From: Spirosoma fluviale
GTDB lineage: Bacteria > Bacteroidota > Bacteroidia > Cytophagales > Spirosomataceae
Direction: 5' to 3'
Length of the DNA: 64,000 nucleotides
Assembly (NCBI RefSeq): GCF_900230225.1
Contig: NZ_OCNH01000005.1
Coordinates: 248,001-312,000 of the forward strand
Part shown: piece by piece, positions 47,061 through 55,091 of the stretch
Layout of the letters: the number at the start of each line of letters is the position of its first letter
Position numbering within the stretch: position 1 is the first letter of the stretch
The notes under the pieces: model-generated
Database searches by the model: none
What the model was told of the DNA's origin: nothing
The model's input: the letters and a program-made list of their open reading frames with translations, nothing else
Translations under genes and position numbers: made by a program

Positions 47061-47791
47061 GTCGCCAGCGAGCCATCATGAACTGGAGCGGGGGCAAAGA
47101 TTCGGCCCTCGCTCTGTATCATAGCCTCCGTTCCGAGCGGTGGGATATACAAACATTACTAACCAGCGTCAACGAACAGTTTGGCCGGGTGAGTATGCAC
47201 GGCGTTCGTACGGAGCTGCTGACTGCCCAGGCCGAGCGGCTCGGTATTCCGTTAACCTTATTAAAGCTCCCCGGCGATGTGTCGATGGAGGAGTATGACG
47301 ACCGGATGCAAACGACGCTTCAGGCATTGACGCAACAGGGTAGTACCCATTCTATTTTTGGGGATATTTTTCTCGAAGACCTGCGTCAGTACCGGGAGGA
47401 GCAATTGAAGCGGGTAAACATCATCGGCGCGTTTCCTCTCTGGCAACGTAACACCACCGAACTGATCCATGAGTTTGTGGATTTGGGCTTCCGGGCGGTG
47501 CTTGTCTGCGTCAATGACAAGCAACTTGGTGCGGAGTTCGTCGGGCGTGAGCTGGATCTGGATTTATTAAGAGACCTCCCCAAAAACGTCGACCCTTGTG
47601 GCGAAAATGGCGAGTACCACTCGTTCGTGTACGACGGGCCTATCTTTTCAAGCCCCATTTCCTTCACAAAAGGCGACATCGTCCGCCGAACGTATGCGCC
47701 CTCTGGCGGCACCGACTGCCATTCCGATCAGGCCGATAGTCGTTGGGATACGGGCTTCTGGTATCAGGATTTAGTAGTGCCGGGCTTGTAG
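47057..47791 (+). CDS. Dph6-like ATP pyrophosphatase (diphthine-ammonia ligase family)
   Basis: The 244-residue PP-loop enzyme has SGGKDSALAL at about residues 11-20 and the Dph6 signature EHTFGEDG-like NVDPCGENGEYHSFVYDGPI near 175-195. The GTG start overlaps the previous stop (GTGA) and is preferred over ATG 47078, because RAIMNW completes the first beta strand. Bacteria do not make diphthamide, so in this B12-regulated operon it may act in cobamide salvage or remodelling. The TAG stop lies inside a palindromic repeat. Confidence 0.82.
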   Translation: MSRQRAIMNWSGGKDSALALYHSLRSERWDIQTLLTSVNEQFGRVSMHGVRTELLTAQAERLGIPLTLLKLPGDVSMEEYDDRMQTTLQALTQQGSTHSIFGDIFLEDLRQYREEQLKRVNIIGAFPLWQRNTTELIHEFVDLGFRAVLVCVNDKQLGAEFVGRELDLDLLRDLPKNVDPCGENGEYHSFVYDGPIFSSPISFTKGDIVRRTYAPSGGTDCHSDQADSRWDTGFWYQDLVVPGL

Positions 47792-47871
47792 TACCGACCG
47801 TTCCGGTCGGGCGATTATGACTATTTTTTATATACACCCGACCGGGACGGTCGGTACTACAAGCCCGGCAC
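47777..47871. repeat. Dispersed palindrome, GTAGTACCGACCG family, copy 2
   Basis: 35-base arms (47777-47811 and 47837-47871) with one mismatch: GTGCCGGGCTTGTAGTACCG and onward, and its complement. The left arm encodes the last codons (VPGL) and stop of the Dph6-like gene. Confidence 0.9.
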
Positions 47872-48083
47872 CACAGGCTCGTATTCTCCAACAGCACTAG
47901 CGGCAGGTAGCTATTCCAGGTGGAGGTGAACTTCACTTCGTTCAATAAGCCCGTCAAGTGGGTGCCCAGCACAACTACCGCAGCCCAGCGCCAGACGGGT
48001 AACTGTTGCCAGACAACAGGCTGTACAAATGGAGCCAGTTCCTGAAAGGGGATACTGATAAAACGAATCAGCTGTGGCATCAT
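47872..48083 (-). other. Possible truncated membrane-protein remnant
   Basis: On the minus strand, ATG at 48083 opens MMPQLIRFISIPFQELAPFV with a hydrophobic stretch (WRWAAVVVLGTHLTGLLNEV). It enters the palindromic element at about residue 71 and then continues antisense into the Dph6 gene. It may be a gene broken by the palindrome, or chance. The remaining part of this 463-base gap (48084-48254) shows nothing clear. Confidence 0.25.
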
Positions 48084-48254
48084 TTACTTATGGAATATGA
48101 ATAGTTGCAGGGAATGTTCGGTTGATAAGATACCGTGCAACAAAAAAGCAATTTCGGAGTAGAAGCGTTAACAGGAAAGTAAGAACAGGTTTGAGGGTTT
48201 CGATTAGGTATAGCACGGGTTAAAACCCGTAGGTACATTTAGGCAGTCAACGTT

Positions 48255-48659
48255 ATGAAAAAGCAATTGGTAGCATTAGCATCGCTATGTCTGATGAGCT
48301 TGTCGGTTATAGCGCAAACAAAAACAGCACCGGCTGTTCCGTCATCCATTGTCGCGGCCATCGAGGGAATTACCAGCAAAAGGTTCGTGGCCGACACCAC
48401 CTATGGTGCATTAACGACGCAGGACGATTCTCTGCTGGCCAAAGAACCAAGAGCCAACTGGAGTCTGCTTCAGGAATCGGGTAATATGAGCTACTCGAAC
48501 CTGGTAATTGGCACCCGTTCGTATCAGTTGTTAATCACAAAGTCGCCGAAAGACGTACATGCAACGGCAACCCTGCTTCGGTACACAACGCCAAAATCCA
48601 AACCCGAACCCATTGCGCGGGGAACATTACAGCCAAAAGCGGAGGATAAGTCAAAGTAA
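48255..48659 (+). CDS. Secreted hypothetical protein
   Basis: 134 residues. A signal peptide (MKKQLVALASLCLMSLSVIA, then Q) is clear. The mature part has no motif I recognise; it includes KRFVADTTYGALTTQDDSLL, a NLVIGTRSYQLLITK stretch and a Lys/Pro-rich tail. It is likely periplasmic. It lies 29 bases upstream of the nucleoside hydrolase gene and may be cotranscribed. Confidence 0.7.
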   Translation: MKKQLVALASLCLMSLSVIAQTKTAPAVPSSIVAAIEGITSKRFVADTTYGALTTQDDSLLAKEPRANWSLLQESGNMSYSNLVIGTRSYQLLITKSPKDVHATATLLRYTTPKSKPEPIARGTLQPKAEDKSK

Positions 48660-48688
48660 AAACGGAGCTATAACTGGCTTTTCCTGCC

Positions 48689-49711
48689 ATGTTAAAGAAA
48701 GGATACTTTATGTTTCTGCTGCTCCTGATGGCAGTTTCTGTAAGAGCGATTGGCCAAAATGCCTCTGGTCAAACCAGTATTATGCCCCGAATGCGGGTAA
48801 TTGTCGATAACGACTTTAGTGGCGACCCGGACGGCCTGTTCCAGTTGGCTCATTTGTTGCTGTCGCCTTCGGTTGAGGTGAGGGCTATAATCGGTTCGCA
48901 TCTACGCGTAGGAGACGGGTTCGATAATTCGACTACCCAGGCCGATAATGCCGCCCAAAAGGCAAGGGAGCTTGTCCAGATGATGGGCTTGAAGACCGCC
49001 TTTCCCATCATGGCGGGGTCGAACACCGCTATGCCAAACGACAGTACACCCGTAAAAAGCGAAGCGGTGGCGTTTATCATCCGGGAAGCCTTACGCACCG
49101 ATACAAAATTGCCTTTGTATGTTCTCTGCGGGGCCGGGCTTACCGAAGTGGCTTCGGCATTGCTGACCAATCCGCAAATCGCCAATAAACTGACGCTGGT
49201 CTGGATCGGCGGCCCGGAATACACCGATCTGGCACTTCCGCCACCAAATTATTCTACGCCGGAGTATAACCTTAATATAGACATTGCCGCAGCGCGGGTT
49301 GTGTTTAACCGAACAACCCTGCCGATCTGGCAAATACCCAGAAATGCTTACCGGCAGGCCCTGCTGCCCTATTCGCAGCTTTTAGTAAAGGTGAAACCAC
49401 ACGGTAAAGTGGGGAAGTATCTGGTTGATGTTCTTGAGCAGCTAATGGCCCGGATGAAGCAGTATGGACTCAACATTGGGGAAACGTATGTGCTTGGCGA
49501 TAGTCCGCTGGTGTTGCTCACGGCCTTGCAATCCTCCTTCGAGGCCGACCCATCTTCCAGCGAGTATGCGCTTAGACTGTCTCCGCGCATTACGCCACAA
49601 GGGACGTACGAATACAACCATGCCGGTCGGCTGATCCGGGTGTATAACCGGTTGGATATTCAATTGATGTTTACGGATTTCTTTGCCAAGCTGGAGTTGA
49701 TGAACAGGTAA
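48689..49711 (+). CDS. Secreted nucleoside hydrolase-like protein (IunH fold)
   Basis: 340 residues with a signal peptide (FLLLLMAVSVRAIGQ). The calcium-binding N-terminal signature VDNDFSGDPDGLFQLAHLL starts near residue 35 and fits DxDxxxDD-type nucleoside hydrolases. EYNLNIDIAAARVVF matches the second conserved segment. Substrates may be ribonucleosides or related N-glycosides. Periplasmic location is inferred. Confidence 0.82.
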   Translation: MLKKGYFMFLLLLMAVSVRAIGQNASGQTSIMPRMRVIVDNDFSGDPDGLFQLAHLLLSPSVEVRAIIGSHLRVGDGFDNSTTQADNAAQKARELVQMMGLKTAFPIMAGSNTAMPNDSTPVKSEAVAFIIREALRTDTKLPLYVLCGAGLTEVASALLTNPQIANKLTLVWIGGPEYTDLALPPPNYSTPEYNLNIDIAAARVVFNRTTLPIWQIPRNAYRQALLPYSQLLVKVKPHGKVGKYLVDVLEQLMARMKQYGLNIGETYVLGDSPLVLLTALQSSFEADPSSSEYALRLSPRITPQGTYEYNHAGRLIRVYNRLDIQLMFTDFFAKLELMNR

Positions 49712-49807
49712 GGTGCAAATCTTAAAATTTGCTTAGAGTTTACTTTATCCTCAACCAGATAGATAGTTCGGTCGTTTAGTAGGCATTAAAGATTTATCTA
49801 CTACCGA

Positions 49808-51208
49808 ATGGCCGATAGACCTTCCCGATATGCGCAGGTGCTGGCCTGGCTCGATCAACACATTATTCGGCGGCTATATACCGAGCGCATTCGCCGGGTT
49901 ATTCTGCAAAGTTTGCCGTTCTGGGTCGCTTCGCTGCTTACCGGCCTTGTGGCAGTCGGTTATGAAGAACTGTTCGTATTAGCGGAAGATATTAGTTTCA
50001 CCTGGATTGAGGCAAATCCACTGCTGGTGTTTGTGCTGACGCCTTTGGGTTTTATTCTGGCCTGGCTGCTGGTACGAAAACTGGCTCCGGCGGCAAGGGG
50101 AAGCGGTATTCCGCAGGTAATGGCCGGTATCGAACTCTCCAATCCTACATCGCACGGACGTATTGGCTACCTGTTGAATTTGCGGGTGGTAGCGGTAAAA
50201 ATTGTGAGCAGTCTGGTCTTGCTGGCGGGCGGTGGGGTCATTGGTCGGGAAGGGCCAACGATTCAGATTTCGGCGGCTATTTTTCGGGCTATTAATCGAT
50301 TACAACCGGCGGGCTGGCCTCAATTGTCTCGCCAGATTGCCCTCGTTACGGGTGGAGCTGCCGGGCTGGCGGCTGCATTCAATACACCCCTTGGCGGAAT
50401 CGTTTTTGTGGTCGAAGAACTTACGCAGACGCATATCACCCGCTTTCGGACCGCAGTGTTTACGGCCGTTATCATTGCCGGTATGACGGCGCAGGCCATT
50501 CAGGGGCCTTATCTCTACCTTGGTTTCCCCAAAGTCACGGCCTCCACCGGCTGGTTTCTGGGCATCGTGGTGCTGGTGGCTATGTTCTGCGGACTGGCGG
50601 GTGCCGTATTCGCCAAAACCCTGTTGTGGGTGAATGCCTATCGACGTCGGTTCACCACATTGTCCCAGCAGGCCGCCTGGGTAGCCGGTTGTGGGCTGAT
50701 CATGGCAACTCTGGCGTATGTAATCGGTACCGATGCCGTTGGAACGGGTAAACCCATCATCAATCGGTTGCTGTTTCAAAATGATCACCTGACCCCTTGG
50801 TATCTCTTCCCGGTCCGATTTGCGGGTATGGCACTCAGCTACAGCAGTGGAGCCGCCGGGGGCGTTTTTGCGACTTCGCTCAGTGCGGGGGCTATTCTTG
50901 GTGATGCCCTCTCCCGGTTAGCCCGCGTAACCCCGAGCGATACAAATCTGGTTATTCTGGTCAGCATGGTCAGCTTCCTGACGGGCGTCGTTCGGTCGCC
51001 ATTCACGGCGGCTATTCTTGTGCTGGAAATGACCGACCGGCATTCGGCCATTTTCCAGTTGCTCCTTGGTGGCCTTATGGCGCAGGGAGCCGCATCGCTG
51101 ATCGACCCGGTTTCGTTCTATGAGCATTTAAAAGAAGGATTTATCAAGGAAACACTGGCGCAACCTGGCGCGTCGCCACCGGCCGTTGTGCGGAGAGAGA
51201 CCGACTAA
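49808..51208 (+). CDS. ClC-family chloride channel/transporter
   Basis: The 466-residue polytopic membrane protein has the three ClC selectivity motifs: GSGIPQV near residue 98, GREGPTIQ near 140 (with the gating Glu), and GAAGGVFATSLSAGA near 350. There is no C-terminal CBS pair. It probably exchanges chloride for protons. It appears monocistronic. Confidence 0.93.
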   Translation: MADRPSRYAQVLAWLDQHIIRRLYTERIRRVILQSLPFWVASLLTGLVAVGYEELFVLAEDISFTWIEANPLLVFVLTPLGFILAWLLVRKLAPAARGSGIPQVMAGIELSNPTSHGRIGYLLNLRVVAVKIVSSLVLLAGGGVIGREGPTIQISAAIFRAINRLQPAGWPQLSRQIALVTGGAAGLAAAFNTPLGGIVFVVEELTQTHITRFRTAVFTAVIIAGMTAQAIQGPYLYLGFPKVTASTGWFLGIVVLVAMFCGLAGAVFAKTLLWVNAYRRRFTTLSQQAAWVAGCGLIMATLAYVIGTDAVGTGKPIINRLLFQNDHLTPWYLFPVRFAGMALSYSSGAAGGVFATSLSAGAILGDALSRLARVTPSDTNLVILVSMVSFLTGVVRSPFTAAILVLEMTDRHSAIFQLLLGGLMAQGAASLIDPVSFYEHLKEGFIKETLAQPGASPPAVVRRETD

Positions 51209-51228
51209 TATTCTTTTCCGAAAGCGGC

Positions 51229-51426
51229 CCTAGGTCAACATAATGGGCGCTTTCGAGTCGAGTTCGAGACAGCAACGGGCCAGCGTAAACGGAATCAGAA
51301 TAGCCAGATAGGGCGACAGCAGAACAATCAGGATAACCAGTACATAGATGGGCCAGTAGGAGATGTGAAAGTCGATCACCACAAGCTCAATACCGATCAG
51401 GAAACGTAGTCGACGGTAAGGTTGCC
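51229..51426 (-). pseudogene. Possible remnant of a membrane protein
   Basis: The minus strand encodes an open stretch without an ATG (YRRLRFLIGIELVVIDFHIS, then YWPIYVLVILIVLLSPYLAI, ending KAPIMLT and TAG at 51231). It has one or two hydrophobic helices and looks like the tail of a lost gene. The remaining part of this 426-base gap to 51634 is AT-rich and shows nothing else clear. Confidence 0.3.
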
Positions 51427-51634
51427 TTTAGTTGACGAATCAAAAAATACCTGGGTAGTTTGTTCTTGTTTTTTAATGCCATCCTGTGTAGATGCTTCAT
51501 CGAAAAATAGAAAGAATCAAACATTTATCTGGTTTATTATGAGTTCACAATCAGGCTTTTTGGCATTAATTCCTTAGTATTGGAGAAAACTTTGTTTATC
51601 AAACCTTACTATACTAACAATACTCATCTCATAT

Positions 51635-52165
51635 ATGCAACGTAGAGAAGCCCTACAACAGGCAGCCTTAATGATGGGGGTTATGCTATCGGCTCCCACG
51701 CTGGCGGGTGCTATGGGGCGCGTGACCAATACGGGTCCAAGCCTAGCCGTCTCGCCCGATCAGGAAGCCTTGCTGGCCGAGGTAGCCGATGTGATCATCC
51801 CAACTACCAGCACACCAGGAGCCAAAGCGGCCGGTGCTGAAAAATTCATTGTTCGGGTTATGCGTGATTGCTACCCCAAAGCCGATCAGGAAAAATTTTA
51901 CGCAGGTTTGGCCAAGCTGGATGCCGACAGTAAAACTAAATTTGGCAAAGGCTTTGCCGCACTGGAAGGAGCCCAGAAAATTGAGATGGTCAAACAAACC
52001 ATGACTGCCGACAAACCCTTCTTCCTGCGTATGAAAGAGCTAACCACTACCGGGTACTTTACCTCCGAAATTGGTGCCACCAAAGCCCTAGAATATCTAC
52101 CCGTTCCGGGCCAGTTTAACGGGTGTATGCCCATGAAACCCGGCCAGAAAGCGTGGGCATTGTAA
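51635..52165 (+). CDS. Gluconate 2-dehydrogenase subunit 3 family protein
   Basis: 176 residues. A Tat-type start (MQRREALQQAALMMGVMLSA) is followed by the subunit 3 domain (EVADVIIPTTSTPGAKAAGA; GYFTSEIGATKALEYLPVPG). It is the small subunit that accompanies membrane or periplasmic GMC-type sugar dehydrogenases, consistent with the GMC gene that follows. Confidence 0.9.
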   Translation: MQRREALQQAALMMGVMLSAPTLAGAMGRVTNTGPSLAVSPDQEALLAEVADVIIPTTSTPGAKAAGAEKFIVRVMRDCYPKADQEKFYAGLAKLDADSKTKFGKGFAALEGAQKIEMVKQTMTADKPFFLRMKELTTTGYFTSEIGATKALEYLPVPGQFNGCMPMKPGQKAWAL

Positions 52166-52173
52166 ATAGTATG

Positions 52174-52388
52174 TAGGAGCGAGTAGTGAGGAGCCATCCG
52201 GCGGCATTCATCATGCCTCAGCCCTCCTCACTCCTAGTACTCACTCCTAGTACTGACTCTTAACAAATGAGTAAGTAGTAAGCAGTGAACAGGGTGATCG
52301 CGCCATCAAACGGCATGCCGGTCCGCCGACCGGCTGAGGCTGCGGTGCGGTCAGCCCTCCTCACTCCTCGCTCCTCGCTCCTAACTCC
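52174..52388. repeat. GAGGAGCGAGGAG-family palindromic element, intergenic copy
   Basis: The left side carries TAGGAGCGAGTAGTGAGGAG, the right side CTCCTCACTCCTCGCTCCTC and an inner partial copy near 52210-52250. The 19-base CTCCTCGCTCCTCGCTCCT at 52364-52382 is identical to part of the element inside the helicase gene. The arms are imperfect. Confidence 0.75.
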
Positions 52389-52398
52389 TCAAAAAAAC

Positions 52399-54111
52399 AT
52401 GTATCTCAATATAGATTCCATTAAAGACCAGACTTACGATGCCATTGTCATTGGGTCGGGCATATCGGGTGGCTGGGCCGCTAAAGAATTGACCGAAAAG
52501 GGCCTCCGGGTACTAATGCTCGAAAAAGGGCATAAACTCGATCACGTAACGGACTACGAGTACGCCATGAAAGATCCCTGGCAGACCCAGTACAATGGTC
52601 GGCTGACGGAAGAGCAGAAGGAGTCGCACCCGAAGCTGGCGCGCGATTACCCGTACAACGAGATGACCCAGAATTACTGGATGAAGGATACCGACTCGAA
52701 CTACAAAGAAGTAAAGCGGTTCGACTGGTACCGGCCAAATATTGTTGGTGGTAAATCCATTATGTGGGGTCGGCAGTCGTACCGGCTGAGTGATATTGAT
52801 TTTGGTGCCAATGAGCGGGAAGGTATTGCCGTCGACTGGCCTATTCGGTATAAAGACGTAGCGCCCTGGTATTCCTACGTCGAGAAGTTTGCCGGTATTT
52901 CAGGGGAAAAACTAAACCTGCCCCAACTGCCCGACAGTGAGTTTCTGCCACCCATGGAAATGTATTGCGTGGAGAAGGAAGTTCGCAAGCGGATCGAGAA
53001 GAACTTCCCCGGCCGAACCATGACCATCGGACGGGTAGCTAACCTGTCGAAAGCCGCTCAGGCGCAGATGGGCGTTGGCCGGGCCTCGTGCCAGTACCGG
53101 AACAAATGTTCGCTGGGTTGCCCGTACGGTGCTTACTTCAGTACGCAGTCGTGTACGTTGCCACCAGCCGCCAAAACGGGCCGGTTAACCCTGCGTCCCG
53201 ATTCGGTCGTGACCGAAGTGATGTACGACGAGAACAAAAAGCGGGCAACGGGCGTCCGCATCGTCGATGCCGTGACCTTACAGCCTAAAGAATATTACGC
53301 CAGCATCATCTTCGTGTGTGGCAGTACGCTGGGCTCAACAACGGTGTTGCTGAACTCAAAATCGAACCGCTTCCCAAATGGTCTGGGTAACGACTCGGAG
53401 CAATTGGGTCATAACCTCATGGATCACCACTTCCGCATCGGTGCATCGGGCGATTGGGAAGGCGATCTGGACAAATACTACATTGGTCGGCGGGCCAATG
53501 GTATTTACGTACCCCGCTACCGTAACATTGGTGCCGACAAGCGCGATTATGTGCGAGGCTTCGGTTATCAGGGTGGTGGCAGCCGTCAGGGCTGGCAGCG
53601 CAACGTGGCGGAATTAAGCTTCGGGGCCGATTATAAGGAAGAGCTGACCAAACCCGGTCCCTGGACAATGGGCTTGGCCGGTTTCGGTGAGACGCTTCCT
53701 TACCACGAAAACCGGATGTATCTCGATAAAAACGAGAAAGACAAATGGGGTATGCCGCTGGTGGTGTTCGATGCCGAACTTAAGGAAAACGAAAAGAAAA
53801 TGCGGATCGACATGATGAACGATGCCAAAGAAATGCTGGAGGCATCGGGCGTTAAAAATGTCAAATCCTATGACCGGGGCTCGTATCTGGGCATGGCGAT
53901 TCACGAAATGGGTACCGCCCGTATGGGTAGCGATCCCAAAACATCGGTACTAAACGGCAATAACCAGATGCACGCCGTCAAGAACGTTTTCGTAACGGAC
54001 GGTGCCTGTATGACCTCGGCCTCCTGCGTGAACCCCTCGCTAACGTACATGGCCCTCACCGCCCGCGCGGCCGACTTCGCCGTTAAAGAGATGAAGCGGA
54101 AGGTTATTTAA
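52399..54111 (+). CDS. GMC-type FAD-dependent sugar oxidoreductase
   Basis: 570 residues from ATG 52399 (MYLNIDSIKDQTYDAIVIGS). An upstream frame extends to 52285 but would translate the palindromic repeat. It has the FAD motif GSGISGG near residue 18, a C-terminal catalytic region with HEMGTARMG and SCVNPSLTYMALTARAADFA, and a Cys cluster CQYRNKCSLGC near 231-241 at a position where related dehydrogenases hold an Fe-S centre (inference). It pairs with the upstream subunit 3 gene; electrons could pass to a cytochrome. Confidence 0.92.
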   Translation: MYLNIDSIKDQTYDAIVIGSGISGGWAAKELTEKGLRVLMLEKGHKLDHVTDYEYAMKDPWQTQYNGRLTEEQKESHPKLARDYPYNEMTQNYWMKDTDSNYKEVKRFDWYRPNIVGGKSIMWGRQSYRLSDIDFGANEREGIAVDWPIRYKDVAPWYSYVEKFAGISGEKLNLPQLPDSEFLPPMEMYCVEKEVRKRIEKNFPGRTMTIGRVANLSKAAQAQMGVGRASCQYRNKCSLGCPYGAYFSTQSCTLPPAAKTGRLTLRPDSVVTEVMYDENKKRATGVRIVDAVTLQPKEYYASIIFVCGSTLGSTTVLLNSKSNRFPNGLGNDSEQLGHNLMDHHFRIGASGDWEGDLDKYYIGRRANGIYVPRYRNIGADKRDYVRGFGYQGGGSRQGWQRNVAELSFGADYKEELTKPGPWTMGLAGFGETLPYHENRMYLDKNEKDKWGMPLVVFDAELKENEKKMRIDMMNDAKEMLEASGVKNVKSYDRGSYLGMAIHEMGTARMGSDPKTSVLNGNNQMHAVKNVFVTDGACMTSASCVNPSLTYMALTARAADFAVKEMKRKVI

Positions 54112-54240
54112 TGAGTTCTTAAGCTAAGTAGTAGCCCCCGTTGTGACAGAAACTGGTCACGGCGGGGGCTAGTTTTTGCTGTACATTGATAATTAGTTCA
54201 GACAAACTGGGGGCTATTGCAAAACTCTGGAGGTAGTTGA

Positions 54241-54280
54241 ATAAGTTTACTTTGTTAGTAAAATAGCAAAGTAAACTTAT
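54241..54280. repeat. Short perfect inverted repeat
   Basis: ATAAGTTTACTTTG (54241-54254) and CAAAGTAAACTTAT (54267-54280) around a 12-base loop, upstream of the outer-membrane protein gene. It has no T-run and may be an operator or small repeat. Confidence 0.5.
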
Positions 54281-54327
54281 ATGAAATTACACTTATTCAA
54301 TGGTTTTTGTTTTTAACCTATAACACT

Positions 54328-54972
54328 ATGACAAAAATCTACTTCCGAATAGTTATCGTGAGTCTGTTTCTAAGCTGTGAAGTTTTCGGTCAGGAACCAA
54401 CGAAACGTAGCTTCTTTGCTATTAGAACGGGTTATGTACACTCTGCCAGCAACCTGATTTATTCACCAGATGCGATGAATTATGGAACAAATGTAGTTGG
54501 CGTAGCTGATAAAAGCGGGTTTTATGGAGGAGCTTTCTATCAACATACTGTAGGAAAATCATTCGCCTATCGGGTAGACCTTACTTATCAGGAAAAAGGG
54601 TCAACCCAAAACGACCAGCTCGGCAACTATATGTATTCACTACCCTATAATTATGTTGGCGTGACGCCACTGGTTGGTATTACACCCGTAACTGGACTAG
54701 GGATTTTTGTTGGTCCTGAAGCCAATTTACGCGTCAATTCGATACCAACTGGATCAGGTACTCTTACCGTGTCGCCCACAGCAATTGAGCTGGGTATAAG
54801 CAGTCGGCTGTCCTATCGTTATAAAGCAATAGGCGTGGAGGTAAGCTATTTTAAAGGCCTGAACCAGTATTATACGTTCAATCTGGGAGGACCCGTAAAA
54901 GTCGACTTTAAGAATCAGAATTGGCAGGCAGGTATTTTCATCATACTGTTTCAATCCAAACAAAATAAGTGA
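54328..54972 (+). CDS. Outer-membrane beta-barrel protein
   Basis: 214 residues from ATG 54328 (the frame extends to a TTG at 54307). A signal peptide (MTKIYFRIVIVSLFLSCEVF, then GQ) precedes alternating beta strands (FYGGAFYQHTVGKSFAYRVD, AIELGISSRLSYRYKAIGVE). It resembles PorT-like small barrels; function unknown. Confidence 0.75.
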   Translation: MTKIYFRIVIVSLFLSCEVFGQEPTKRSFFAIRTGYVHSASNLIYSPDAMNYGTNVVGVADKSGFYGGAFYQHTVGKSFAYRVDLTYQEKGSTQNDQLGNYMYSLPYNYVGVTPLVGITPVTGLGIFVGPEANLRVNSIPTGSGTLTVSPTAIELGISSRLSYRYKAIGVEVSYFKGLNQYYTFNLGGPVKVDFKNQNWQAGIFIILFQSKQNK

Positions 54973-55091
54973 GTTATACCGGCAGACTTTACCTAACTTA
55001 ATGGGTATAAATAGCTGTAAATCTCACTTTAAGGAGCAGTACTCAGCTCTCTAAATCAAACAGCTACTTACAGCTTAAGTAGATCATCTAT

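Noticed and set aside
47664-48083. 139-residue minus-strand protein as an intact gene
   Set aside because: More than half of it is antisense to the palindrome and the Dph6-like gene; only the first 70 residues could be a gene remnant.
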